A stretch of 64,000 bases of DNA from positions 8,668,935-8,732,934 of the forward strand of contig CM046863.1 of NCBI GenBank assembly GCA_025617745.1. Direction: 5' to 3'. Source of the DNA: Heliocidaris erythrogramma (taxonomy: Eukaryota; Echinodermata; Echinoidea; Camarodonta; Echinometridae). Under the pieces are notes generated by a model. The model was not told the origin of the DNA and made no database searches. It saw nothing but the letters and a program-made list of their open reading frames with translations. This document shows, piece after piece, positions 21,353 through 31,954 of this stretch. The position numbers and the translations under genes were made by a program. Within the stretch, counting starts at the first letter, position 1. Each line of letters starts with the position of its first letter.

Positions 21353-22690
21353 GGCTACGATCGCATCAGAATCTCATGAACTTTGTAGAATGTGTGTATA
21401 CATACTGTGTGTATTCTGTCTGACTGGGTGTTTCCACATGTTAAAAAAATACAATCCTAGAACAGAACATCAAATTTCCTGGACTTTTATGAAATTTCAT
21501 GGAATTAAAAAGAAAAATCCACTTATTGTTCTTTCTGATGTTTCTTTTTTTTAATGAATTGTTAGGGAGGTTAATGTCATAAATTTTGTTTTTAATTGTT
21601 GCACCATAATTTCAACTTTCCATACCAAAAAGTAAGTTGCATTCTCTACGAGTCCATCCATGCGCGCGCGTATCACTTTCCCAGCTGTGCACTTTCCTCC
21701 ATAGAGCCCATTCAATCATTCATCAAAACATAAATTTCTACTTTTGGAAATACTTATATCTTTTTCACTTTTTAACAATTTAATTCCGTTAAAAAAGGAA
21801 TATGAATATTGAAGAGACAAAGAAGCTGCTAAGCATAAAAAGGAAATGATTTCATATGTAGAATTCTGGCCAATTTTGTTTGAAAACGGCCTTTTTATGT
21901 TGCCACACAAAACGTAGAACACCCAAACTATGAGAAAGAATCGACTCGTAGAAACAAGGTAAATTTGTTAATTGGTTAGAAGTGCTGTTAATCGTGGAAA
22001 TTAACCAGTTAAATGGTTTCTTAAAATAGTAAGATTTCTAGGTTTGGCCTATCTTAGTTTGACTTCTGTAATTGGTTGCGTAGAATTCCGGCCTTTTTAT
22101 GAATTAATCATGAAATATCGGTGTGTTTAGACTGATCACACGACCGATCTGTGTGCGCGCACGTGTATATGGCTAGGCTGATGACATTCAGGCTACGTGC
22201 AGATGCAGTAAATTGCGCGAAACTTATTATCAACATGGACACACATGAATCACAAGAAAGTTCAGCAAATACAATATCTTGATTATAGTACCACAGTCTT
22301 TAATTTGCTGGTTGCTTGTAGAATATTTGCGCAACGAATTGATCTTATTTCATATTTATGACTATGGTGTTTTTGCAAGCTAATGAATCTCGTGTCACTG
22401 ATATTTGTTCAAGGCTACCGATAAAGGTTAAATGAAGGTTGATATTAGATATAATATAAGATAATAATATCACAATCCATTTATTGTTTTTAAAGAAGAT
22501 AAATGTCCATTAACTTAAGGCTATCAGCGGGCCTGTCCTTGAATAGCAAAACGCTGAAGGCTTTGACAATTTTCTGCCCACATTGATCTACTATAAAAGA
22601 TAATGAGGATCAATATTTGTTTGTGGAGTGGAAAAGCTTGCACCTGAACTAAATACCGTAGAGAACTACAATCTGGATTACAATCTGAAT
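21353..22690. other. Unique core of the foldback element
   Basis: AT-rich, 1.3 kb, with no ORF above about 70 codons and no recognisable domain. It is probably a non-coding loop segment of the foldback element. Confidence 0.55.
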
Positions 22691-23885
22691 ACTTTTCCTA
22701 GAGGGTGGCTGTCCTAGGGGGTAGTTGTCCAGGGGGTGCTTGTCCTGGGGGTAGTTGTCTTAGAGGGTGGTTGTCCTGAGGGTAGTTGTCCTAGAGGGTA
22801 GTTGTCCTAGGGGGTAGTTGTCTGGGGGTAGTTGTCCAGGGGTGGATGTCCAGGGGGTAGTTGTCCTAGAGGGTGGTTGTCTGGGGGGGGGGGGGGTAGT
22901 TGTCCAGGGGGTGGTTGTCCAGGGGGTAGTTGTCCAGGGGCTGGTTGTCCGGGGGTAGTTGTCCTGGGGGTAGTTGTCTTAGGGGGTAGTTTTCCTAGGG
23001 GGTAGTTGTCTGGGGGTAGTTGTCCTGGGGGTAGTTGTCCTAGGGGGTAGTTTTCCTAGGGGGTAGTTTTCCTAGGGGGTAGTTGTCCTAGGGGATAGCT
23101 GTCCTAGAGGGTGGTTATCCTAGGGGTGGTTATCCGGGGGTGGTTGTCCAGGGGGTAGGTGTCCGGGGTTAGTTGTCCAGGGGGTAGTTTTCCGTGGGGT
23201 AGTTGTCCTGGTGGTAGTTGTCCAGGGGGTACTTGTCTGGGGGGTATTTATCCGGGGGGTAGTTGTCCTAGGGGGTAGTTATCTGGGGGGGGGGGGGTAG
23301 TTATCCGGGGGTAGTTGTCCTAGAGGGGTAGTAGTCCTAGAGGGTGGTTGCCCTACGGGGTAGTTGTCCTAGGGGATAGCTGTCCTAGAGGGTGGTTATC
23401 CTAGGGGTGGTTATCCGGGGGGTGGTTGTCCAGGGGGTAGGTGTCCGGGGGTAGTTGTCCTGGGGGTAGTTGTCTTAGGGGGTAGTTTTCTAGGGGGTAG
23501 TTGTCTGGGGGTAGTTGTCCTGGGGGTAGTTGTCCTAGGGGGTAGTTTTCCTAGGGGGTAGTTGTCTGGGGGTAGTTGTCCAGGGGGTGGTTGTCCTGGT
23601 GGTAGTTGTCCAGGGGGTAGTTTTCCGGGGGGTAGTTGTCCTGGTGGTAGTTGTCCAGGGGGTAGTTGTCTGGGGGGTAGTTATCCGGGGGGTAGTTGTC
23701 CTAGGGGGTAGTTATCTTGGGGGGGGGGGTAGTTATCCGGGGGTAGTTGTCCTAGAGGGGTAGTAGTCCTAGAGGGTGGTTGCCCTACGGGGTAGTTGTC
23801 CTAGGGGATAGCTGTCCTAGAGGGTGGTTATCCTAGGGGTGGTTATCCGGGGGGTGGTTGTCAAGGGGGTAGGTGTCCGGATACG
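22691..23885 (-). repeat. Right foldback arm (inverted array) with three copies of the terminal motif
   Basis: Complement of the left-arm unit (TAGGGGGTAGTTGTCC). A terminal-type block (GGATAGCTGTCCTAGAGGG ... GGGGTAGGTGTCCGG) appears at about 23092, 23371 and 23804, the last being the true end. G runs of 9-12 occur at about 22885, 23288 and 23709. Confidence 0.8.
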
Positions 23886-23894
23886 AGTCCTGCC

Positions 23895-24090
23895 AATTAA
23901 ATTTAAAATTATTAAGTTTAAGACTAATTCAAGAAGTCGAATTAATTGATTCGTGGGTGGGTTTTGATTGAATCGTATGTTGAGCGCTTCTTGACAGGCC
24001 ATGATACCCTCTTGATGGGGGATATTCGTATAGAGGGAGGTGACGTTCTGGGAGAGAGAGGCAGGATGGACGTGCAACTTTCCGTTCTCC
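23895..24090 (-). pseudogene. Penelope-like element, 5' part of the split RT gene
   Basis: On minus it encodes QNVTSLYTNIPHQEGIMACQ and TNQLIRLLELVLNL, the RT finger/palm entry that precedes the GTAMGTPIAPSY block in PLEs. A 1-base shift lies near 23910 before NNFKFNWQD at the foldback junction. Similarity fades upstream of about 24090. It belongs to the same gene as 17898-19141. Confidence 0.8.
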
Positions 24091-24584
24091 TATTTTCCTT
24101 CTGATTTTGTTATTTCCAATGAGTCTTCTTACTCATGTCGGCCAACAGCATATTCGGTTTGATAAACTGATATGACTGGACACAAAGTTGTTTTTATTTT
24201 GGTCTATTTTGGTGAGTTATAGATCAATACATTTTTTCTACTTTCATAATCAGCAATGTCTGAAACCAGGTTCTGTGTTCTTCCATTCCACACTACCCAC
24301 ATTGATTATCATGGTTATATGCAGATTGGGTGTGCTACAGAGCCGTAGAGTCAATCATCATGACAAAAAAAGGCATTTGCCTTAACCTGTATGGAATTCT
24401 TTTTATCCTACTATTCATCCATGCTTTGTCCTTCTCAAGGAACATTAATTTGTATTTAAATAGATCGTGCAGCACTTCTTTCTTACAGGATGGTTTTGAA
24501 TATAGTGCAAGGACAGACTTCCATAATAACTTGCGTTCATCGAGAAAATTAATTTGTAAAATATGGCTGTATTTCAAATTCGTA
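24091..24584. other. Unannotated stretch between PLE and element A1
   Basis: AT-rich. An ORF of 89 codons at 24330-24599 shows no family I recognise. The A1 element begins after a TA at 24583. Confidence 0.4.
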
Positions 24585-26055
24585 CATTCTAAAAAGTGAA
24601 GTGCTAAAAACGAGTGCTAATTGGAAGTTTGCACTTGACGTGCTATTTCTAACACCTCACGTGCCATTTGCGTCTGGGAGATGATAAGGTGCAGAAAATT
24701 GAGTGCTAAAAATAAAGTGCTGAATGTTAGGACGCTCGTTTTACACTTAAGCAATTTCGTAATTAGGATTTGCGCATGAGAAGATAAAGGTCATTTGACA
24801 TAAACTGGCATCTTCGTTTAAATGCACTGAGATAAGCATCGACTGTGTAATGATTATTCATATATTCATTTAATTATAATTTTCATTAAATTAACTGAAA
24901 AGTAACAAAGTGTTCATTGATGGTTGGTATTTGACAGTCTGTCAAAATGATAGCCAACTTGCAAACAATGCGCTTTACCAAGTGTCTATTGACGTGTTAT
25001 TCTAGTCACCTGGTCTACGATGTCTTTCTTTCATAGAGTTTGAATTCTGTAGGTTGCTATGTCGGGCAAGCTTACGTATTATCTTTCTTTGAAAAGATGC
25101 CTATCCTAATGAAAAAGGGAAAGGTCATTTGCGAAAAGTTGCTCATAGGCCAATTACGAAATCGTTTATTACGCAACTGTAGTGCAAAAGGCATCATCTG
25201 CTGCACAGGCATGGCGTGGTTAGTAAATATTTAAGACATTAAATTTAGCACTTCTGTAAATGTATGCGAATAAAGATATCAAATAATATGATATTTACAT
25301 TAATTTTTGTGGTGGTGGATATGAAACATGATGAAAAGCAATGAAAGTGAGATTCCATGTTTGAGCATGTGTGGTGTGGCCAATCGTCTACGGTACGCGT
25401 TGTCGTTGACATGAAAAGTATTGATCATGCAAGGTCAGCCAGCCATGGGGCGCGATCGACCGCGCCGGCCGGGCCCGGGAAGTTTGGAAGGCGGTGTGTG
25501 TGCTTTTTTTCGTCACGATTGTGGATTGCTGAAATGGAACAATTAAACCTCCGAAATTGCCACTTCTTGGTCTAAAGTAATTCTCGGATGATTTAATCCA
25601 CATGCCATGGTTTTAGTCGATATCATCTTTGTATACAACCAGTTCATATCAATCTAAAAACAAAATCTAGACCTTAGTGTAGGGCTGTTTAACAGACTAT
25701 AGAAGGGTGAGTTTTCAGCACTACAGGTGTAATTTTGTGCATACTATTTGTGTGTGTTCTTTAGCACTATATTGGGTGCAAAAGTGTTAGCACTAGTAGT
25801 GCCGTTTTGGGGGCTCTAAAATGGGTTATTTAATGCACTAGAAGTGTGGTTTTGCGAGCTGCATGCGTCTAATAGCACCAGAAGTGTAAAAAGGCTTACA
25901 CTTAAAGTGTTTAAAGTAGCACTTGGACTGGTGTTGAATTATAGCACTTGTACAAGTGCTACTTTAGCACAATTTGTGCAGTCCCTATGCGTGCCCTTAC
26001 AGGTGCTGCCACCAAATCTTGAGGTGCTAAAAATAGCACTTGATATTTTAGAGTG
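24585..26055. mobile_element. 1.47 kb TA-flanked AGTGCT-rich inverted-repeat element A1
   Basis: The left end CATTCTAAAAAGTGAAGTGC and right end GCACTTGATATTTTAGAGTG are inverted copies; TA flanks both sides (24583-24584, 26056-26057). AGTGCT/AGCACT words cluster in both subterminal zones. No transposase is encoded. A larger inverted copy, A2, lies at 35481-38037. The CACTNTAAAA ends relate it to elements B1, B2 and C, so a shared transposase (unknown, TA-targeting) is likely. Confidence 0.7.
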
Positions 26056-26057
26056 TA

Positions 26058-26216
26058 TATGCTCGGGTGATATACACCAAAATCCGGGACCAGATAATAC
26101 AAGTTCAAGCAATGCATCTCAATACTCTGTGAGAGAAAATTTGAAATGTGTCATGCTCAATGCAAGCAGCCTTGGGAACAAACTTTTATATTTGCAATAT
26201 CTTGCAGTCAATGATA
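26058..26216 (+). pseudogene. Non-LTR ORF2 N-terminal fragment with 2A-like motif
   Basis: The frame reads CICSGDIHQNPGPDN followed by LKCVMLNASSLGNKL and YLQYLAVNDT. The first resembles the ribosome-skipping 2A consensus D(V/I)ExNPGP, with H replacing E. The second resembles the start of an APE-type endonuclease. Such 2A-like leaders are known in non-LTR retrotransposons of sea urchins and other marine animals. The reading frame resumes after element B2 as SDIFCV (about 26731). The fragment is bounded by A1 upstream, so it is a broken copy. Confidence 0.6.
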
Positions 26217-26723
26217 CACTGTAAAAACTAAAGTGCTACGTTTAGGGGCATGTATAATGACTGCACCTGAAATGCTGTTTTAGCACTTGCAGTGTGCTAA
26301 TTTACCAGCAAAAAAAAAAATGTGACCGTGGCGAGCCTCGAACCAGGTTCCGCTGGTTGAGAGGCGCTGACGTTACCGATAGACTAACGAATGCTTCTTG
26401 CAATCCAGTTTAGTCATGGGAGTCAAGTAGATAACATGAACTATGTGGTGTCGTAAATTCACTATGTAACAATATGATCTGCTCTAAATCGTACGATGTG
26501 AGTTAGTCTAGCGGTAATGCCAGCAATTCTCGATCAGCGGACCCTGGTTCGAGGCTCGCCAAAATCACGATTTTTTAAATGAATGTTTAGCAGTTTAAGG
26601 AGCCGGTCCAGCTCCCGTGAAAGTGCTGAAATAGCACGCTGTGTGCATTCAATAGCACTCTGAGTGCAGTCCCTATGCATGCCCTCAAAAAGTGCTATAT
26701 ACAGCGCTTAAGTTTTTACAGTG
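26217..26723. mobile_element. 507-bp element B2, inverted copy of B1
   Basis: Same ends (CACTGTAAAAAC ... GTTTTTACAGTG), TA on both sides (26215-26216, 26724-26725), and the same two opposed tRNA-like units (26330-26389 minus, 26503-26560 plus). It is inserted within the endonuclease reading frame of the 26058 fragment, which dates it as younger than that fragment. Confidence 0.75.
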
Positions 26724-26744
26724 TAACAGTGATATATTCTGTGT

Positions 26745-27170
26745 AAAGGGGCCTTCACAACTGGGCTTACGTGCTCCTACGGGTGGTCTACGGCCAAAAA
26801 ATCAGCAAATCTGCACGGAGGACGCACGCGCTCCGTGCCCAACTTATAGGTTGCAGACAGCACGCTGAGCCCGTAGACCGAAAATGTGCATGCACATTTT
26901 TCTTGGCGTCCTTGCTGCAAAATGAAGCACGCAATGAACACGTATCGAGGCCGCAAGAGGGGAGTGCGCAGTGCGTGCGTGGCACGCAAGCTTCATTTCT
27001 TTGTCTACGACCCAAAAAGCCCGCGAAAAACTCACACTGCACGCACGTGTTGCGCACGCACTAAGTGCGTGCTCCTTCCAGCGTCCAATGGTTGCGGAGA
27101 GCGTGCGTGTGGAGTGCGTGGTGAGTGCGTGCCACGCACTGAGCATCATGATCTGTTGTAGCCGCCATCA
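26745..27170. repeat. CpG-rich repeat with GTGCGTGC words
   Basis: A GC- and CpG-rich block starting CCTTCACAACTGGGCTTACG, dense in GCGTGC/GCACGC inverted words. Several overlapping Cys/Arg-rich ORFs on both strands come from these words and are not credible genes. A related block at 31955-32335 ends in the inverse, CGTACGGGCAGTTGTGACTAAG, so both may be copies of one MITE family. Confidence 0.45.
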
Positions 27171-28189
27171 GAGCTGAAGAGGTCAAGTTGAACTCCATGC
27201 ATGTCTGTTGAATGAAATGAGAAAGGAATGAAATTAATCACGTTGAAATCACATGATATACAAATCATTAAACACAGTGGCATATTGGGGGGGGGGGGGC
27301 CTTCCAGCCTGTGCCTCCTCCCCTTTGAAAGAGCAGTGTACATTGTGGCCTCTCTTTTTAAAATCGTGCCCCCCCCCCCCCCCCCCATTTTTTGAGCTGA
27401 TAAATTTCTTTTTTTTTTTTTTATTTGTTGCTTGTCAGAGAAATTTGGAGGAAAACTGGACAAAAAAAATCTGATAACCTTTTTTCTGAGACCCCCCCCC
27501 CCCCCTTTACAAAATCTTTTTGAATGAACCACTGACATCCGTGTGAGTGTATTCAAAGAAACTTATTCATACAGCTGAGCCTACCTCTCTTTATTCAAAG
27601 TGGGATATGCCTTCGACATCTATTGTTCCTGAAGACGAAAAGCATCATCCTGGAAGAAATAAAATAGTTCATACATAAATCACATTATAAGTATTTATTC
27701 TCCATTCATGCTGGCCTCATTGATTCTCAAAGAGAATAAAAATAAGACATAGGTTCCTTTCACAGATACTAGCTGAAATTGTAATGTCTTTCTTCAGAAA
27801 TATTTCAAAATAGATTTAAGTACATAATTTGAAAAAAAAAAACGACTTGCTTTTTGTTTGCGTACATGTATTTTTGAAAAGGTTTGAAGAACACTTTCAA
27901 AGGAAATAACATAATGTATTTACTTGTCAACACATTTGAGATCCCCTAAAACCCTCTTCTTAATTCAACATTACATCAAAAGCCAATTAATATACTTCAG
28001 AGAGTATACATCTATCCTGTACACTAAAGCTCAAGCTATCATTCCATCTTTAAGGTCTGTAACTCCTCAACTGGATCTTAATGTACATGTACCTATGTTA
28101 ATCATTCCAATTTGGTTCCAATGTACCTATGTACACATGTACCTATGTTAATCATTCCAATTTGGTTCCAATTTTTTCTGACTTGTGTT
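27171..28189. other. Homopolymer-rich non-coding stretch
   Basis: It holds a G12 run (about 27289), C18 (about 27369), T12 (about 27411) and C16 (about 27490). Near 28089 and 28139 a segment GTACCTATGTTAATCATTCC is duplicated at a 50-bp offset. No gene seen. Confidence 0.5.
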
Positions 28190-28510
28190 TTTCATTACAG
28201 ATCGAGCATACGATCTTTAACACTGGGAGTAATATGCCGAAAGATTTGTTTACAAATTAAAAAATTCCTCCCCAGTCAAGCTTCTTCGTTTACTAACCAT
28301 TGTCCACGGCGGACCGTTTGAATATTAATGAGTCAGAAAGAAGAGGATCTTGGGTATTTGATTCTAGTTCGTCGTGACTTGGCCGTGAACCAGAATAGCC
28401 TGGTGGTTAAGTCGCTGCCCGGCAAGCAGTAGATGACAGGTTCGAATCCCGCTGGTTCCAATTTTTTCTGACTTGTGTTTTTCATTACAGATCGAGCATA
28501 CGATCTTTAA
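28190..28510 (+). repeat. tRNA-derived (SINE-like) repeat unit, tandem
   Basis: A unit of about 290 bp begins ACAGATCGAGCATACGATC, passes through GGAGTAATATGCCGAAAG, CGGCGGACCGTTTGAATATT, the tRNA-like part, and GGTTCCAATTTTTTCTGACT, then repeats at ACAGATCGAGCATACGATC (28490). The second unit is interrupted by a TTAA element and resumes at 29416-29490. Similar units lie at 39462-40510 and a scrap at 62484-62536. Confidence 0.6.
28387..28458 (+). repeat. 72-nt tRNA-like core with 7-bp acceptor stem
   Basis: GAACCAG at the start pairs with CTGGTTC at the end. An A-box-like TAGCCTGGTGGTTAAG and a B-box GGTTCGAATCCC are present. An anticodon-like arm GCTGC/GCAGT encloses a 7-nt loop CCGGCAA. 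D and T stems are imperfect and the loop base before the GGC triplet is C rather than U, so it is probably a tRNA-derived repeat, not a working tRNA gene. An equal copy is at 40354-40425. Confidence 0.55.
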
Positions 28511-29415
28511 AGGAGAATTAACCTCAAACAATAAAGACGATAGTGTTCAAAGGTGTTATTTATTCCTACTTGTTAGACTATATGGCTTCGCGTCAAAATA
28601 TACGAGATCGATACGAATCAAGATTTTCTGAGCAAAATTTATCATCTGCTAGCAATATGTATCGTCTGCTAGCAATACATGGGGGCTGCCATTTTTTTTT
28701 TGTGTACAAGAAGATTTTCTTAATCCAAATGCCCAATTGCCTTTTTCAAAATTAAAAACCCATTTGAGATTAAAAATATAGAATAGATATGTCAATTTAT
28801 TTTTAAACTGAAGATTTCCTTATATATTTCTGTTGAAAATCGATATTCGCTTAATATAAATCTATTTTCTACATACTGTGACGCAATGGACGGAGCAAAT
28901 TAATTCAAATTTTATGGATGCTTCTTCCCTGAGCATCTATAGCGGCAAACTATGCATTCACCTGCTTTCGGATAATGGGACTTGAAAAGTCAGAATGCAT
29001 GCTGCATATATTATGTTCTGCTCTGTTTGGCAAACCCAAGAAAACAGATTTTTGTTAAGCAAAACCAGACAATTTAAAAGTATCATTATAAAGATTTAAT
29101 TTTTATAAATCATGTAAACACCCACTTTATATTTTTCGTCACATATGGGATTTTAGGTAATGAAGAAAATCAATTTAGGTCTTGGATTCAAAATATCTTC
29201 CTGACCGGAACATTTCTCAATGGTTCATGTACAAATCCAAATCAGCAAGAAAATGGCAGCCCCCATGTAAATGAGTAGGAGACGATACCGGGTGTTGGAA
29301 TATCTTTATTTATACCCTTTTCTAATATCTTATTAGAAAATGATTTAGGCCAATAAGTAGGAATATATTACACCTTTCAATATAAGTAAATTTGTACTCA
29401 GGGGTTAATTCTCCT
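28511..29415. mobile_element. 905-bp TTAA-flanked inverted-repeat element K1 (Kolobok-like)
   Basis: AGGAGAATTAACCTCA at the left and GGGGTTAATTCTCCT at the right are inverted; TTAA flanks both (28507-28510, 29416-29419). It splits a tRNA-derived repeat unit between GATC and CACTGGGAG. It shares TATCGTCTGCTAGCAATA and GGGGGCTGCCATT with K2 and K3. No transposase frame. Confidence 0.75.
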
Positions 29416-29490
29416 TTAACACTGGGAGTAATATGCCGAAAGATTTGTTTACAAATTAAAAATTCCTCCCCAGTCAAGCTTCTTCGTTTA

Positions 29491-31409
29491 CTACCTGTGT
29501 TAAGTTTTTGTATGCTCTTAATTTCAAATGATTGGTGGAAGAATAAGGGCCCAAGGGAAGGGGGCACATGAACCTTCTCCAAGTCAAGGCAAAATAGTCT
29601 ATCATTATAATCATTGACTTTTCTAAATTATCTTTACATTCAGTAAGGGATGTAGTCAACATCCACGGCCCAAATTTCCATTGAAATAACCATTGAGCTG
29701 CCACTTTATTTTATTTCCTAAATTAGGGCTCTAGATCTAGAACTACTATACCTGTCATGCAATCTGTCAAATGAAAATAAAGTGGCATCCTAAGTAGATC
29801 TATCTTCCACTTCATCCTTCATCTCCAACAGTTTGTAGTATGATGTGGCAATAGTACGTTCAGCCATGCATTCGTGAATTGATGGGTAGATACGGTAGAA
29901 CTGAACACTTGGTAGGTCTGCATATTCTTCCTGTCATGTCCAACTGCAAAGAAAAAAAATGAAAATGATCACTGATAGTGTTACTCTTTATTACCTTCAA
30001 CAAATTTGTTGGTCCTGCCTAAAAATGAAAATGACTAGCGCATCTGATTTTCCTCCCTGCTACACTGAATAACCCCCTCCCCCCCAAAAAAAAAAAAAAA
30101 AAAAAAAACATGCATGCCTTGGGCTTGACTTCTCTTAGTTTAAAGTTCTTTTTCAAATTCAATCAAACTATAACTTTTCGTTTCATTTACATTGGCTAAA
30201 AGTTCACAACGCTATAGAGGTTTATTCTTTTCATTCTAATCTAGGCCTAATGTTAGTCATTTAAAATTAGAGTCTAACGTTACCTTGAATTGAATCGGGG
30301 AGAACTAACGTTAGAGTAAAAACTAACTAGACCAGCCCCCCCCCCCCCCCCCCCAATTAATTCAATCACTGACTGACTGACAAGGCTTTATTTCAGTAGG
30401 CTAGTAATGTGCCTTGCTTACACTCTAGAGTACGTCTATGTGTAACTGTTACGTTAGACTAGATCAAGTCTATGAGTATGACTATGTAGGACTTGTCAAG
30501 ACCTACGTCGACTGGTTAGGCTTTTCATGAAAAAGAAAAATAATAATAGACCCTACCAAAAAAAAAAAAACATCTGTGACGTTAGACCTTCATGTATGCA
30601 GATCTAGTAGTAGTAGTACTATGTCTAAGTTAGATCTAACTAGGCCTAGGCCCTATGCCTACTAGGTAACAAAGTTAGACCTAGGCCTACATCTATTTCT
30701 AGAGACTAGACCAACTTGTTTTGTTAGGTCTGGTGAGATCTAATAACTAGATTTAACGTTAGACCCTATGTCTACATCTAACTTAGATAACGGATTTCTC
30801 AAAGAAGTTTAGCCTAATCAACTATACTTGAAATGCAAATCTACGATAGGTCTACCATCTTCTCTAGCCCCTACATAAAAATTAAAATCAAATTCTATCA
30901 TTGACATTGGCTGCTTGGGAACTTGTGAACTGCTGAATTCTTCACATCATACTAGCTTGAAAAAAAAAATCTTTCTTTCTTCCGACCAAGTTTTGAAATT
31001 ATCTGTTCCAACAGTTAGTTTTGATCACTGTCATTGACACTGATGGGGATTAAATTCTTTATTATTTTAACCACTGAAATTCTCTGTTAATAGTCTAGGG
31101 CCTGGCTATATCTAGTTTTATGACACGGTCCCGCCCGAAACTCCGGGTAAGCTGTCAAGAGTGGCAGGGTTTGTAATGGCAATCCAGCTAAAACATAAGC
31201 TCAGAACGATAGAAAATGGAATGAAAGTTCGACAACAGATTGCCCTCATTTTTATAACATACAGTACTTTCAAATACTTTCAAAATGTTCAGAAATTCCA
31301 GGAGATCCCTCACATTGGTAGTAATTCATATGAATGTTATTCTATTTATGAAATTTAAGCGTAATTATAGTTGTACTCACCGGTAAACTTTTCACAAGAA
31401 ATTCACACT
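29491..31409. other. Non-coding stretch with TAGGCCTA-type tracts
   Basis: It holds an A21 run (30088-30108), C18 (about 30335), A12 (about 30558) and, at 30600-30790, many GTTAGAC and CTAGGCCTA words of a kind I associate with echinoderm intergenic DNA. No convincing exon or RNA gene. Confidence 0.45.
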
Positions 31410-31418
31410 TCGTGCGGG

Positions 31419-31935
31419 TGACGTCATTACATTGACTTTACACACGGCGGAAGTGACGAAAAAGGTCATATTTGTTGTGGATTAATTCTTTTGGCTAATT
31501 GTAATATTCATGAGGTAAGGTCCAATCAGAGCTGAATATTGTCGGGATACGCAAAGCAAAAATAAATAATGCATGAAGTCAAATCGGACTTTTATGCTAA
31601 TGGGGGCTTCGGGAGATATGAAATGTCTCTCGAGGGGCGGAGCCTAAATACGCTTAAATACGCTTAGATTGAATGGTGACGCTGTAGCTTATATGCAAAT
31701 AAGGGAAATCCGCGGGTGCTACCTTTTCGTCTATACTATTTAATTTGTCTATGTTCCACCCCAGCGTGGTCCTCGCGTGTCATTTATAAGGACGTGCAGC
31801 ACACTCACTCCAGTTCTTCGCCGCTCACAGTTCGCAGCACCACACACAGGACAAAGTCAGCTCTCAGCAGCAACAGTGCGAATTTACTTTTGTCTACTTT
31901 TATTATTTTATTTTCTTTGTTCTTGTTGAACACAG
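31419..31935 (+). promoter_or_regulatory. Candidate RNA polymerase II promoter block
   Basis: In order: CRE TGACGTCA (31419-31426), CCAATCAG (31522-31529), GC box GGGGCGG (31634-31640), octamer ATGCAAAT (31693-31700) and TATA-like TTTATAAG (31793-31800). About 30 bp after the TATA-like box is CACTCACTCCAGTTC, initiator-like. A pyrimidine-rich tract ending in ACACAG (31935) could be a splice acceptor, but no coding exon follows before a CpG-rich repeat. Motifs are short and chance matches are possible. Confidence 0.35.
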
Positions 31936-31954
31936 GGTGGTGGCTTTTATATTA

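Larger units (their letters stand above)
19151..23885. mobile_element. 4.7 kb foldback (FB/TU-like) element with minisatellite arms, inserted in a PLE RT gene
   Basis: The two ends align in register as inverted copies (left ...GGACTCCTACCCCCTGG, right inverted ...GGACACCTACCCCCTTG, then both CCCGGATAACCACCCC). The arms consist of 15-17 bp tandem units (GGACAACTACCCCCTA on the left, its complement on the right) around a 1.3 kb unique core. AGTCCTGCC flanks both sides (19142-19150, 23886-23894). Removing the element plus one AGTCCTGCC rejoins PLE RT codons FNWQD and YLQLEGTAMG in phase. Long inverted arms made of short tandem repeats with 8-9 bp duplications define foldback elements such as Drosophila FB and sea urchin TU. 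No transposase frame is seen. Confidence 0.85.

Noticed and set aside
19151-23885. Regular short repeats resembling a CRISPR array
   Set aside because: Units are 15-17 bp, degenerate, with no unique spacers of constant length, no cas genes, inverted arms and a eukaryotic context.
26771-27177. Five overlapping Cys/Arg/Ala-rich ORFs on both strands
   Set aside because: They arise from inverted GTGCGTGC words in a CpG-rich repeat and share no conserved protein motif.
28387-28458. Functional tRNA-Ala (GGC) gene
   Set aside because: Imperfect D and T stems, C instead of U before the anticodon-like triplet, and repetition in a larger dispersed unit point to a tRNA-derived repeat.
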